DNA from: Ulvibacter antarcticus
GTDB taxonomy: Bacteria; Bacteroidota; Bacteroidia; Flavobacteriales; Flavobacteriaceae
Direction: 5' to 3'
Assembly: GCF_003688405.1 (NCBI RefSeq)
Contig: NZ_REFC01000013.1
Coordinates: 1-64,000, forward strand
Length of the DNA: 64,000 nucleotides
The translations under genes and the position numbers were made by a program. The notes under the pieces were generated by a model. That model did no database searches and was not told the DNA's origin. It saw only the letters and a program-made list of their open reading frames with translations. Of this stretch, positions 28,243 through 36,921 are shown piece after piece; the first letter of the stretch is position 1, and each line of letters begins with the position of its first letter.

Positions 28243-28250
28243 TACTTTTG
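28243..28250 (+). promoter_or_regulatory. Likely -7 box of the small membrane protein gene
   Basis: TACTTTTG, matching TAnnTTTG, lies 25 nt before the ATG at 28276. Confidence 0.45.
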
Positions 28251-28275
28251 CCGCCTATTTAAAATCGCTTAAAAA

Positions 28276-28674
28276 ATGCGTAAGGTGTTAAAAATGAATA
28301 CGATAAAATCTAATTTAAGAAGTATTTCGGGAATTATTATTGGCGTTCACGGCTTGTTGCGGATTGTATTTTATTCTAGTTATATCGAATTTGTTCTAAA
28401 TAACTTTTCAAATTTTATTTTTTCAGAAACAATTTTAGTGATAGGCGCAGCTCTTTTTCCATTTATTGAGTTCTTTACCGGTTTTCTGCTTTTCTTCAAT
28501 GTAATAACAAAAAAGGCAATAATTTCAGGGATACTTATATCGGTTATAATGAGTGCTTTTATTATTGTGGGACATCTTTATTTGCGACTGATCTATCACG
28601 GGATCGTACTGGGGCTCTTAATAGCTGTCTATCTTAAAACGAAGTCTGAAAAGGAAACCGAATCATTTATTTAA
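28276..28674 (+). CDS. Small four-TM membrane protein, DoxX-like in shape
   Basis: 132 residues if it starts at 28276; ATG 28294 (MNTIKSNLRS) is equally possible. Four hydrophobic helices fill about 18-120, with an R/K-rich C-terminus (KTKSEKE). The layout (GIIIGVHGLLRIVF, FPFIEFFTGFLLFFNV) resembles DoxX/MauE-type membrane proteins, which are four-helix proteins of redox or uncertain function. No catalytic cysteines are seen. Its 3' end overlaps the convergent alkB-like gene by 8 nt. Confidence 0.75.
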   Translation: MRKVLKMNTIKSNLRSISGIIIGVHGLLRIVFYSSYIEFVLNNFSNFIFSETILVIGAALFPFIEFFTGFLLFFNVITKKAIISGILISVIMSAFIIVGHLYLRLIYHGIVLGLLIAVYLKTKSEKETESFI

Positions 28675-29278
28675 TACTTCTAAAGGTGAGGTTTATTCGA
28701 GGTTTTATAACTTTTTTAGACTTCGGAAGTTGATGTTGCCAGGTATGCTGAGTGGCTCCTTTCATTAACAACAAACTACCATTTTCCAAAATGAGCTTGT
28801 GTTTAACACTTTTGTCTTTTTTATTTCTAAAATGAAATATTCTATCGGCTCCCAGGCTCACAGAAGCAATCACAGGGTTTCTTCCTAATTCCTTTTCATC
28901 ATCACTATGCCATCCATTACTGTCGTTGCCATCGCGATACAAATTGAGGAGTACGGTGGTGAAATTTTCTTCGGAAACAGTTTGTATTTTTCTCTGAATC
29001 TCTTTCAAAATATCAGTGTATGGCTTCGGAAACATGGTAATGCCCGAATAGGAGTAAGGTTTAGAATTTGTGGCGTATAATGAGGTTAATCGAGGCTGCG
29101 GATAGGTTTTTCCGAAGAGTGTAATATCATCTTGTTGCCAATTGGTCTGATGCGTAAGGGTTTCAAAGTAAGTAGTGGCCTCTTCCGAAGTAAAAAAAGA
29201 AGGACAATATACCACATCTGCATCAACTAAGGGTAGTTTGATGAAATTTCCATTTTTTTCCGAAGAAAATAAATCCAT
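28667..29278 (-). CDS. AlkB-family 2-oxoglutarate/Fe(II)-dependent dioxygenase
   Basis: 203 residues. It repairs alkylated bases by oxidative demethylation in the family. Metal ligands are His124 and Asp126 (GWHSDDE) and His182 (WQHQLP). The 2-oxoglutarate-binding arginine pattern KPRINLTFR (Arg194, Arg200) closes the fold. NLYRDGNDSNGWHSDDE is the usual AlkB core. The length matches the short ALKBH2/3-like bacterial group. It lies 1 nt before the DoxX-family gene end, so the DoxX gene, the alkB-like gene and the lipoprotein upstream may be one operon. Confidence 0.93.
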   Translation of the reverse strand: MDLFSSEKNGNFIKLPLVDADVVYCPSFFTSEEATTYFETLTHQTNWQQDDITLFGKTYPQPRLTSLYATNSKPYSYSGITMFPKPYTDILKEIQRKIQTVSEENFTTVLLNLYRDGNDSNGWHSDDEKELGRNPVIASVSLGADRIFHFRNKKDKSVKHKLILENGSLLLMKGATQHTWQHQLPKSKKVIKPRINLTFRSIK

Positions 29279-29279
29279 G

Positions 29280-29633
29280 TTATACGTACAAATATGCCCA
29301 GTACATTAATGCAAATTGCAGTGGAAGCCTGAGTATAAGCAACCATTTTGGCATTTTCATAGCCGCTTTTTCATTCTGAAGCATGTAAATATGCACCGGA
29401 ATAAATATAATTAACATGGCGATAATTCCCCAACCAGCAGCCGATTGAGTATCAGGATTCATGATCATAAAACCAAGAATCATTTCGGCAAGACCGCTCA
29501 ACATCACCATCGTTCCTTTTGCAGGAATGTAGGGAGGCATAATGCGTTCGTATATTTTAGGAACTCTAAAATGATTCGCTCCTGCGAGCACGAAGACGAG
29601 TCCGAATATGTATTGGTGCCATGGTAAATTCAT
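29280..29633 (-). CDS. DoxX family membrane protein
   Basis: 117 residues with four hydrophobic helices. The N-terminal GLVFVLAGANHFRVPKIYER and PPYIPAKGTMVMLSGLAE are the recognisable family motifs. Members are inner-membrane proteins with loosely defined redox-related roles. It begins 4 nt after the lipoprotein gene and ends 1 nt before alkB, so it is co-transcribed with both. Confidence 0.87.
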   Translation of the reverse strand: MNLPWHQYIFGLVFVLAGANHFRVPKIYERIMPPYIPAKGTMVMLSGLAEMILGFMIMNPDTQSAAGWGIIAMLIIFIPVHIYMLQNEKAAMKMPKWLLILRLPLQFALMYWAYLYV

Positions 29634-29637
29634 ATGA

Positions 29638-30465
29638 TTAGTTTTGTTTAGGGGCCTCTACTTTTTTTGAATCTGAAGGAACCTTAAAATCTGCTTCGTC
29701 CATAAACATGAAGTTAGTTAAGCTTGCGTCTCCAATGCTGTCACCATAAAGTTCTTTTTCTTCACTCCAATTGTAAAATTCCCAGGAATCAGCAATCGCA
29801 ACACCATCTAGAACTTTATAATTTGTGTAAACTATTGCGTGTGGTGCGGCCTCAGCTTTTTCTAATGTTTTACCATAGGTTACAATATAAGCGGCATAGC
29901 TAAGTAAGTTGGTGTCGGTATCGGCATACGTCATATACCAGTCATCTGCGGTGTCGCCCACATCATTTTTAAAAGAAAGTTTGGCTCTGGCAAACGCTTT
30001 ACTGTTAATTGTTTTTTCCTCAAAACCATTCCATTGAGTTCCAGAGTCTGTTAATTTAAATGGCATTGCAGTGAAGTATGTCCACGTAAAAATATCGAAA
30101 CGAGCTGAAGGATTTTCGGTATTGGTTGGAGTAAGGTAAACTTCATTTCCGTCGTAAATTATACTACTCCCATCTTTAAAATCCATTCTTAACTTTGATG
30201 AGTTGGTTAGCATCGTCACTTTGACATCCAATCTTTGTTTCCCATTAAAATTTAATAATAAGTCGTAAGAGATCGCTTTTTTTGAAGTATAAGCGTCTTT
30301 GTTATGTGATTCTTCCAGACGTTGCGCAAAAGAATCGGAAAGTGATGTTGCACCATCACCAATTCCTCCATCGGCTTCAACAGGCGTTAAATGTTGGTCT
30401 TTCTTATTTTCTTTACAAGCTGAAATGGCTACCAAGAGAACCATAATAAAGATAATTTTCTTCAT
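29638..30465 (-). CDS. DUF6503-like lipoprotein
   Basis: 275 residues from the ATG at 30465 (MKKIIFIMVLLVAISAC), which yields a clean lipobox AISAC with Cys17; an ATG 13 codons earlier would spoil the signal peptide. The mature part is beta-rich and resembles the LolA/DUF6503-like proteins of Bacteroidota (FNGKQRLDVKVTML, IYDGNEVYLTP, DSWEFYNWSEEKELYG). Probably a periplasmic or outer-membrane lipoprotein; function unknown. A minus-strand -7 box is at 30509-30502, 36 nt before the start. Confidence 0.8.
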   Translation of the reverse strand: MKKIIFIMVLLVAISACKENKKDQHLTPVEADGGIGDGATSLSDSFAQRLEESHNKDAYTSKKAISYDLLLNFNGKQRLDVKVTMLTNSSKLRMDFKDGSSIIYDGNEVYLTPTNTENPSARFDIFTWTYFTAMPFKLTDSGTQWNGFEEKTINSKAFARAKLSFKNDVGDTADDWYMTYADTDTNLLSYAAYIVTYGKTLEKAEAAPHAIVYTNYKVLDGVAIADSWEFYNWSEEKELYGDSIGDASLTNFMFMDEADFKVPSDSKKVEAPKQN

Positions 30466-30501
30466 CAATTGAGCATTATTTTTTAGCAATATGTAAGAGG
30501 T

Positions 30502-30509
30502 CAAAAGTA
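30502..30509 (-). promoter_or_regulatory. Likely -7 box of the DUF6503-like lipoprotein gene
   Basis: Minus-strand TACTTTTG, a TAnnTTTG match, lies just past the terminator of the upstream giant gene. Confidence 0.5.
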
Positions 30510-30523
30510 AATCTTTTAAATGA

Positions 30524-30563
30524 AAAACCCCTTCAATTCTGAGATTTCAGAAGAAGGGGTTTT
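30524..30563 (-). terminator. Intrinsic terminator of the giant lectin-type gene
   Basis: aaaaccccttc (30524-30534) pairs perfectly with gaaggggtttt (30553-30563). On the minus strand it is followed by a T-run. It lies ~20 nt after the stop of the giant gene. Confidence 0.85.
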
Positions 30564-30584
30564 AAGGGTTTTAAAGATTAATGT

Positions 30585-33500
30585 TTATTCTTTAAGCAAT
30601 CGTAAATTCGCAACGGCATTGTCCGTAATAATTTGGACATTGTAAGTTGCGCTTGCCAGATTTGAAATATCTATGGATTTTTCAACTCCCATATTTCTAA
30701 GATCTATTGTGTCAATCTTTCTTCCACGCATATCATAGATGATGGCTTGATTAAGTTCGATCCCTTGAGGATTCGATAAGTAAACCACATCATTTGCAGG
30801 ATTCGGATAAATTGAAACAGTATTAAGACTTAGTGCAACTTCATTCACTCCAAGAATACTTTCAATTGTTAATTGAAAGTCGCAAGTGCTAGTATTTCCA
30901 TACTCATCTTCAGCTGTAAATGTTACAGTATAGATTCCGTCAGGCAATAATGTTCCTGCTGCAGGATCTTGTGTAAGAATAGTTACAGGATCTGTACAAT
31001 TATCGATAGCAGTCGCTTCTCCGGTTGCAAAATAATCTGGTACTTCGTAGAATAAGTTTCCTACTCCAGGATCTTGTGATTGGTCTGCAGGACATGTTAA
31101 TTCAGGAGCTAAAAGATCAATCACGGTTACTGTTGCAAAACAAGTTGCTAAGTTACCATTGTTATCTTGACTGAATACCTGAACAGTTACAGGAGTTCCA
31201 ATATCACTACAATCGAAATTGGTGATATCTACCGCTGTGGTTAAAATTCCACAAGCATCATCGTTATTGGCGATCACATCAGCTGGCGTTATAGTAGCAG
31301 TACCATCAGCATTTAATTCTAAAGTGATGTCCATACATACTAAAACCGGTGAAGTATTGTCTTCAACAGTTACAACTGCATTACAAGTCGCTACGTTTCC
31401 ATTAACATCCGTTACCGTTAAGATAACATCGTTAGTTCCTACGTTGCTACAATCGAATGTACTCATATCCAGTTCGTAACTTGCGATTCCACAAGCATCT
31501 GTTGAACCACCATCGACATCGGTACCAGTAATTGTTACCGTTCCTGAGGCATCTAGTTCCACAGTTATGTCTTGACAAACTACAACTGGTGCCGTTACTT
31601 CTTCAACTGTTACAACTGCGATACATGTTGCAGTATTTCCGTTTACATCTGTTACTGAAAGTGTAACGTCATTAGGACCTACATTGCTACAATCGAAAGT
31701 GTCAATATCGATACTGATCGAATCAATTCCGCAGTTATCGGTAGAACCACCATCTACATCTGCAGCAACAATCATTGCATTTCCATTAGCGTCAAGCTGA
31801 ATAGTAATGTCCTGACAAACTGTTACAGGTGCTTCATTGTCTGTCACTGTAATTGTAAAGTCACAAATTGTCATGTTTCCATTTACATCGGTTGCTGTAT
31901 ATTCTACAACGCTAACACCTACAGGGAATAAACTTCCTGAAGGAAGACCTGCAGTTTGTATAACACTTGCCACACCACAATTATCTAACGCGATTGCATC
32001 CGGGAAGAAAACAACAGCACCACAGATCGTAGGATCTGTATTTGCTGCAAGATCTGCTGGACATGCAATGATTGGAGCTTCGTTGTCTTCAACAGTTATA
32101 ACTGTTGTACAAGTAGCAGATTGACCATTTCCGTCATCCACTGTCCATACTACTATAGTATCTCCAGTTGGTAGAATTTCACCATCAATGGTTGCAGTTC
32201 CGTTTAAATCATTTGTTATGCTTCCATCAGCGCAATTATCTGTGAAAGTTGCATCGAATTCAGTTCCAACCACCGTGTATTCACATATACCCGGATCTGT
32301 ATCTCGTGTATCATTAGCAATACAAGAAATAATAGGATCTTCGTTGTCTTCTACAGTGATTACAGTTGTACATGAAGCCATTTGACCGTTACCATCATCT
32401 ACCGTCCAAACAACAGTTGTTACTCCTTTTGGAAGTACTTCACCATCGATTGTTGCGGTTCCATTTAAGTCATTAGTAATTGATCCGTCCGTACAGTTAT
32501 CTGTGAAGGTTGCATCAAATTCAGTTCCAACTACAGTGTATTCACATACTCCAGGATTTGTATCACGAGTGTCATTTGCTGCACAAGTAATTACTGGATC
32601 TATGTTGTCTTCAACATTAACGATAACATCAATTATTCTTTCATTTCCTACAACATCGCTAGCTGTTAATTGAATCGTATTACTTCCAATATTTGAACAG
32701 TCGAAATCAGTTATACTTAATGTCTGCGTTACTGTGCTACAATTATCTACAGCCGTTAGTCCAAAATCTGCAGCTGTTATTGTCACGTTTCCTGATGCGT
32801 CAAGTTGCACTGTGATTGTGGTACTTCCAACGATGGAAGAAGGTGAAAGATCTCCTCTTACCCAAACACGATGAATTGTGCTAAAATTATTCAGACTAAA
32901 ATCATCAACTTCCCAACGATTTCCTAAACCTCTAATTCCCCAGTGAGCCTGTCCAGCTCTCCAAAATGGAAAATTGGTCAAGGCAAAATCTCCTTCATTT
33001 GAAAAGAAGTCTGGAGCATTTTGTGGAATGGAAGAATTATGACTAGTTCCCAATGTATAGTTTGCAGGATTATTTATTCCGGCAAAACTTCCATTTCCTG
33101 TTTTTACATAGTTTGAAACTGCGGAATAGTCTGTAGTGAAATCAATTATATTATTTGGATCTCTTGAGGTTTGTGCATAGAAACGTACTTCTTCAAAATC
33201 GATATCGGCAGCCAATGCATTTCCAAAGTGTCCCCAAGAAGGTGAAGCCGCTTCACTGGTCCCTATTGTGGATGCACCTAATAGAGGAAGATCTGTATTT
33301 CTTACCTGAAGGTTTGAGTTATCTCCTGCTTGATGCACATAATTTAAGATCATTAACCATCCTCCGCCATCGGTATCGTTGTCCAATACTCCCTGGAAAG
33401 TACTTCCGTTAAAACTAAAGTAATAAGTCCCGGTCGCAACACTTCCAACTATTTCTGGCTGAATGGAAGTAAAAGGATTAGATAAAGTTCCATCTCCGTA

Positions 33501-36500
33501 AATGTCTGCAAAAACAGGAGCTTCCGTATCATTTATGGTCACGTCAAAACTACAAGTAGCTGTATTTCCTGAGGCATCTGTCACAACAAAAGTATTGGTT
33601 GTAGTTCCTACTGGGAACGTGCTTCCACTTGGTAAGCCTGCAGTTTGTACTGGACCTACTGGAAGTTGCAGTACATATTGTTTTGAAACGAAATTAGGAT
33701 AGTCATTCCACCTTCCGTTATTTAGATCTATCTCCGTGTAATCTTCATTTCCTGAATTATTCGGTTCTCCCGGAGTCCAATTGGTATAACTAACAGGAGA
33801 TCCATCCTGCCATTCAAATGATCCTTCCAAAGCAACATCGTTAAGCCCTAACATTGGGCTTATTCCAGAAGTTATTGCAGCAATCGCAGCACGTATAAAT
33901 TCATTTTGTGCAGCATTGGCAATTGATGCTACAAAACCTCCTTTTGCAATAGCATCAGCGAAGGCATTTGGAGGTGTAAAAGGAGTGTCGGAAAGATAAT
34001 AGTCATTTCCATTGTCTTGTCCTAAATATGTAAATCCGGCTGGTGTGGGATTCATTAAAGTACAATTATCTGTGGCAGTAACGCTATACGTCACAACGGC
34101 TCCACATTCACCAAGATCATTTTCTTGAGTTATATCACCAGGACATGAAATCACAGGATCTTCGTTGTCTTCTACAGTTATTGTGTCGGAAGCACTATTC
34201 GTACAGCTATTTCCATCCGTAAAAGTATATGTTAACGTATGTGTTCCATTGCCAGAAGCTCCTGAATCAAAAGTAAATGTCGTACCATTTCCATCATCAG
34301 TAACTCCAGCACCACTATAAACTCCTCCGACAGGTGATCCACCTCCAAGATTTGTTGTAGTCGAATTAGGACAAAAAGGACTCGCTGGTGCAGTGAAGGT
34401 TACGGTAGGTAATGCATTGACAGTTACACTCACATTTGAACTATTTGGACAAGTTCCAACAGTTGTATAAGTCACTGTATATGTTCCCGGTGTACTTGCT
34501 GAAACATCAACTGTTCCATTTGCTGCATTCATTGATAATCCCGCAGTTGAAGAGAATGTTCCGCCTGCTAATCCTGTAATTGTCGGAGTAGGGTCGGTGT
34601 CATCAGCGCAATAAGCTGCCGCGTCGTAATTAAATGAAGCGTCATCTAAAGCATTTACTGTTACACTCACATTTGAGCTATTTGGACAAGTTCCAGCGGT
34701 TGTATAAGTCACTGTATATGTTCCCGGTGTACTTGCAGAAACATCCACTGTTCCATTTGCAGCATTAATTGATAGTCCCGCAGTAGAAGAAAACGTTCCT
34801 CCAGCTAATCCTGTAATTGTCGGAGTAGGGTCGGTATCATAAGCGCAATAAGCTGCCGCGTCATAATTAAATGAAGCATCATCCAAGGCGTTTACTGTCA
34901 CACTCACATTTGAGCTATTTGGACAAGTTCCAGCGGTTGTATAAGTAACTGTATACGTTCCCGGTGTACTTGCAGAAACATCCACTGTTCCATTTGCAGC
35001 ATTGATTGATAATCCCGCAGTAGAAGAAAACGTTCCTCCAGCTAATCCTGTAATTGTCGGAGTAGGGTCGGTATCATCAACGCAATAAGCTGCCGCGTCA
35101 TAATTAAATGAAGCGTCATCTAAAGCATTTACTGTTACACTCACATTTGAGCTATTTGGACAAGTTCCAGCGGTCGTGTAAGTCACTGTATATGTTCCTG
35201 GTGTACTCGCTGAAACATCAACTGTTCCATTTGCAGCATTAAGCGATAATCCGGCAGTTGAAGAAAACGTTCCTCCGGCTAATCCTGTAATTGTAGGAGT
35301 AGGGTCGGTATCATCAGCACAATAAGCTGCCGCAGCATAATTAAATGAAGCGTCATCTAAAGCATTTACTGTCACACTCACATTTGAGCTATTTGGACAA
35401 GTTCCAGCGGTCGTGTAAGTCACTGTATATGTTCCCGGTGTACTTGCTGAAACATCAACAGTTCCATTTGCAGCATTAATTGATAATCCCGCAGTTGAAG
35501 AGAATGTTCCGCCTGCTAATCCTGTAATTGTAGGAGTAGGGTCGGTATCATCAGCACAATAAGCTGCCGCAGCATAATTAAATGAAGCGTCATCTAAAGC
35601 GTTTACTGTCACACTCACATTTGAGCTATTTGGACAAGCTCCAGCGGTCGTGTAAGTAACTGTATATGTTCCTGGTGTACTTGCTGAAACATCCACTGTT
35701 CCATTTGCAGCATTAAGTGATAATCCCGCAGTTGAAGAGAATGTTCCACCAGCTAATCCTGTGATTGTTGGAGTAGGGTCGGTGTCATCAGCACAATAAG
35801 CTGCCGCATCGTAATTAAATGAAGCATCGTCTATTGCAGTTGTGTTAACAGTAACAGATCCACATGAACCTGGAGTTACACAGCCACCTTCACCTCTTAC
35901 AAAATAAGTTGTAGACGCACCTGCAGGTGTTACTACAAAAGTTGATGTAGTCGTCGTTCCAACCAATGTTCCTCCGCAAGAACCTGTGTAAACAGACCAT
36001 GCTGTGGCATCATTAAGTGTTCCTGAAATGTTTAATGTCGATGTACTTCCCGTACATACAGTTGAAGGAGTCGCTGTAATTGTTGGAACCGTAGGGCTTG
36101 TACAAGAACTGGTAACATTAATGGTTAAATTCCAATTAGTTCCTGTTGAAAAACCGGTACTAATAATATTATTGTAGGTTCCAGGCATTGTGAAGGATGG
36201 GTCTGAATTGATAGTTCCACCTGGAAAAGCGACACCAGCTCCAAATCCTCCAAAGGAATAGCTTCCGGTACCACCTCCACCAGTGGCAGAAAACACTATG
36301 CTTGTTATAGTTTGTCCTACGCCCAAAGTAGTCGAAAACGCATCTTGGCTGTCACTCGGAGTAGATACATTTCCACTATAAGTATTTGCACCGTTAGTCA
36401 AACTATAATTAGGTATAGGGCCGGGTGAAAGATTTGGAAAATCCGGCGGTTCGTTTTGTGCTGTTAGTAATAGTGACGTCATAAAAAATGACATCAACAT

Positions 36501-36524
36501 CATTAGTAAAGTACTTTTTTTCAT
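30585..36524 (-). CDS. Giant secreted HYR-repeat protein with lectin-type insertions, type A T9SS sorting domain
   Basis: 1979 residues. A signal peptide (MKKSTLLMMLMSFFMTSLLLTAQ) and an N-terminal beta-sandwich region come first. Six ~78-residue repeats (DDASFNY, AAAYC, DPTPTITGLAGGTFSS, VTYTTAG) span about 230-700, followed by a PKD-like segment. A long run of HYR-type repeats follows (ending with 'TVEDNEDPVISC', 'VCQDITVELD..VTITGTDVDGGS'). Within them two foreign folds appear: a C-type-lectin-like domain at about 825-953 (GLNDVALEGSFEWQDGSPV, WTPGEPNNSGNEDY) and a fibrinogen-C-like domain at about 1005-1231 (DTDGGGWLMIL). The last ~80 residues (VSIYPNPANDVVYL, YDMRGRKI, NVQIITDNAVANLRLLKE) are the type A T9SS sorting domain. 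Expected to be a surface or released protein binding glycans or other surfaces. Confidence 0.92.
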   Translation of the reverse strand: MKKSTLLMMLMSFFMTSLLLTAQNEPPDFPNLSPGPIPNYSLTNGANTYSGNVSTPSDSQDAFSTTLGVGQTITSIVFSATGGGGTGSYSFGGFGAGVAFPGGTINSDPSFTMPGTYNNIISTGFSTGTNWNLTINVTSSCTSPTVPTITATPSTVCTGSTSTLNISGTLNDATAWSVYTGSCGGTLVGTTTTSTFVVTPAGASTTYFVRGEGGCVTPGSCGSVTVNTTAIDDASFNYDAAAYCADDTDPTPTITGLAGGTFSSTAGLSLNAANGTVDVSASTPGTYTVTYTTAGACPNSSNVSVTVNALDDASFNYAAAAYCADDTDPTPTITGLAGGTFSSTAGLSINAANGTVDVSASTPGTYTVTYTTAGTCPNSSNVSVTVNALDDASFNYAAAAYCADDTDPTPTITGLAGGTFSSTAGLSLNAANGTVDVSASTPGTYTVTYTTAGTCPNSSNVSVTVNALDDASFNYDAAAYCVDDTDPTPTITGLAGGTFSSTAGLSINAANGTVDVSASTPGTYTVTYTTAGTCPNSSNVSVTVNALDDASFNYDAAAYCAYDTDPTPTITGLAGGTFSSTAGLSINAANGTVDVSASTPGTYTVTYTTAGTCPNSSNVSVTVNALDDASFNYDAAAYCADDTDPTPTITGLAGGTFSSTAGLSMNAANGTVDVSASTPGTYTVTYTTVGTCPNSSNVSVTVNALPTVTFTAPASPFCPNSTTTNLGGGSPVGGVYSGAGVTDDGNGTTFTFDSGASGNGTHTLTYTFTDGNSCTNSASDTITVEDNEDPVISCPGDITQENDLGECGAVVTYSVTATDNCTLMNPTPAGFTYLGQDNGNDYYLSDTPFTPPNAFADAIAKGGFVASIANAAQNEFIRAAIAAITSGISPMLGLNDVALEGSFEWQDGSPVSYTNWTPGEPNNSGNEDYTEIDLNNGRWNDYPNFVSKQYVLQLPVGPVQTAGLPSGSTFPVGTTTNTFVVTDASGNTATCSFDVTINDTEAPVFADIYGDGTLSNPFTSIQPEIVGSVATGTYYFSFNGSTFQGVLDNDTDGGGWLMILNYVHQAGDNSNLQVRNTDLPLLGASTIGTSEAASPSWGHFGNALAADIDFEEVRFYAQTSRDPNNIIDFTTDYSAVSNYVKTGNGSFAGINNPANYTLGTSHNSSIPQNAPDFFSNEGDFALTNFPFWRAGQAHWGIRGLGNRWEVDDFSLNNFSTIHRVWVRGDLSPSSIVGSTTITVQLDASGNVTITAADFGLTAVDNCSTVTQTLSITDFDCSNIGSNTIQLTASDVVGNERIIDVIVNVEDNIDPVITCAANDTRDTNPGVCEYTVVGTEFDATFTDNCTDGSITNDLNGTATIDGEVLPKGVTTVVWTVDDGNGQMASCTTVITVEDNEDPIISCIANDTRDTDPGICEYTVVGTEFDATFTDNCADGSITNDLNGTATIDGEILPTGDTIVVWTVDDGNGQSATCTTVITVEDNEAPIIACPADLAANTDPTICGAVVFFPDAIALDNCGVASVIQTAGLPSGSLFPVGVSVVEYTATDVNGNMTICDFTITVTDNEAPVTVCQDITIQLDANGNAMIVAADVDGGSTDNCGIDSISIDIDTFDCSNVGPNDVTLSVTDVNGNTATCIAVVTVEEVTAPVVVCQDITVELDASGTVTITGTDVDGGSTDACGIASYELDMSTFDCSNVGTNDVILTVTDVNGNVATCNAVVTVEDNTSPVLVCMDITLELNADGTATITPADVIANNDDACGILTTAVDITNFDCSDIGTPVTVQVFSQDNNGNLATCFATVTVIDLLAPELTCPADQSQDPGVGNLFYEVPDYFATGEATAIDNCTDPVTILTQDPAAGTLLPDGIYTVTFTAEDEYGNTSTCDFQLTIESILGVNEVALSLNTVSIYPNPANDVVYLSNPQGIELNQAIIYDMRGRKIDTIDLRNMGVEKSIDISNLASATYNVQIITDNAVANLRLLKE
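34425..35835 (-). repeat. Six tandem 234-bp coding repeats
   Basis: Six nearly identical ~78-codon units inside the giant gene. Differences are few: AA/DA after DDASFNY, CADD/CVDD/CAYD, and LN/IN/MN at AGLS. The high identity indicates recent duplication or gene conversion. Confidence 0.92.
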
Positions 36525-36830
36525 AATTAGGAATTTGATGTGTAAATAGATAGGGGTTAATTGATTATTAGGTATTAATTGTGTGCAAATTATTAAGCAC
36601 GTATTAAATCTGAATTAGAGATCATGAATACGTATTATATAAAAAGTCGTTAAAGTGTAGTATTTTTAGGTGAATAGATCATTTTGGGGGCTTTGACCAC
36701 AAATCTATGTTAAAATTTATTAATTTACCTACGTACTTATACGTATTTTATTACAAATCGATGTTTTTCAGCGTATTTATATGTTTATTAACGATATTAA
36801 TAAGGGAATTCCTACAATATTGATCTCTAT
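36525..36830 (-). promoter_or_regulatory. Upstream region of the giant lectin-type gene
   Basis: About 300 bp of AT-rich DNA with no supported gene. It holds three TACGTA sites (36629-36634, 36730-36735, 36740-36745), the first inside aatacgtatt and the last two as a close pair (cctacgtacttatacgta), plus ttcctaca at 36809-36816. The same words occur before the second adhesin. No clear TAnnTTTG box near the start is visible on the minus strand. Confidence 0.45.
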
Positions 36831-36881
36831 AAACAAAAAAACACCCTACATATTTCCGATTTCTCGAAATATATAGGGTGT
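36831..36881 (-). terminator. Intrinsic terminator of htpG
   Basis: Arms acaccctacatatttc (36841-36856) and gaaatatatagggtgt (36866-36881) pair over 16 positions; the single mismatch becomes a G-U pair on the minus-strand RNA, which then runs into a T-rich tract (36840-36831). It lies 41 nt after the htpG stop. Confidence 0.9.
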
Positions 36882-36921
36882 CTAAAAATTTTATAGCTTG
36901 AAGAAGCTATTTCTCAATTCA

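Noticed and set aside
30466-30504. N-terminal extension of the DUF6503-like lipoprotein
   Set aside because: The upstream ATG adds 13 residues before the lipobox signal and overlaps the -7 box region.
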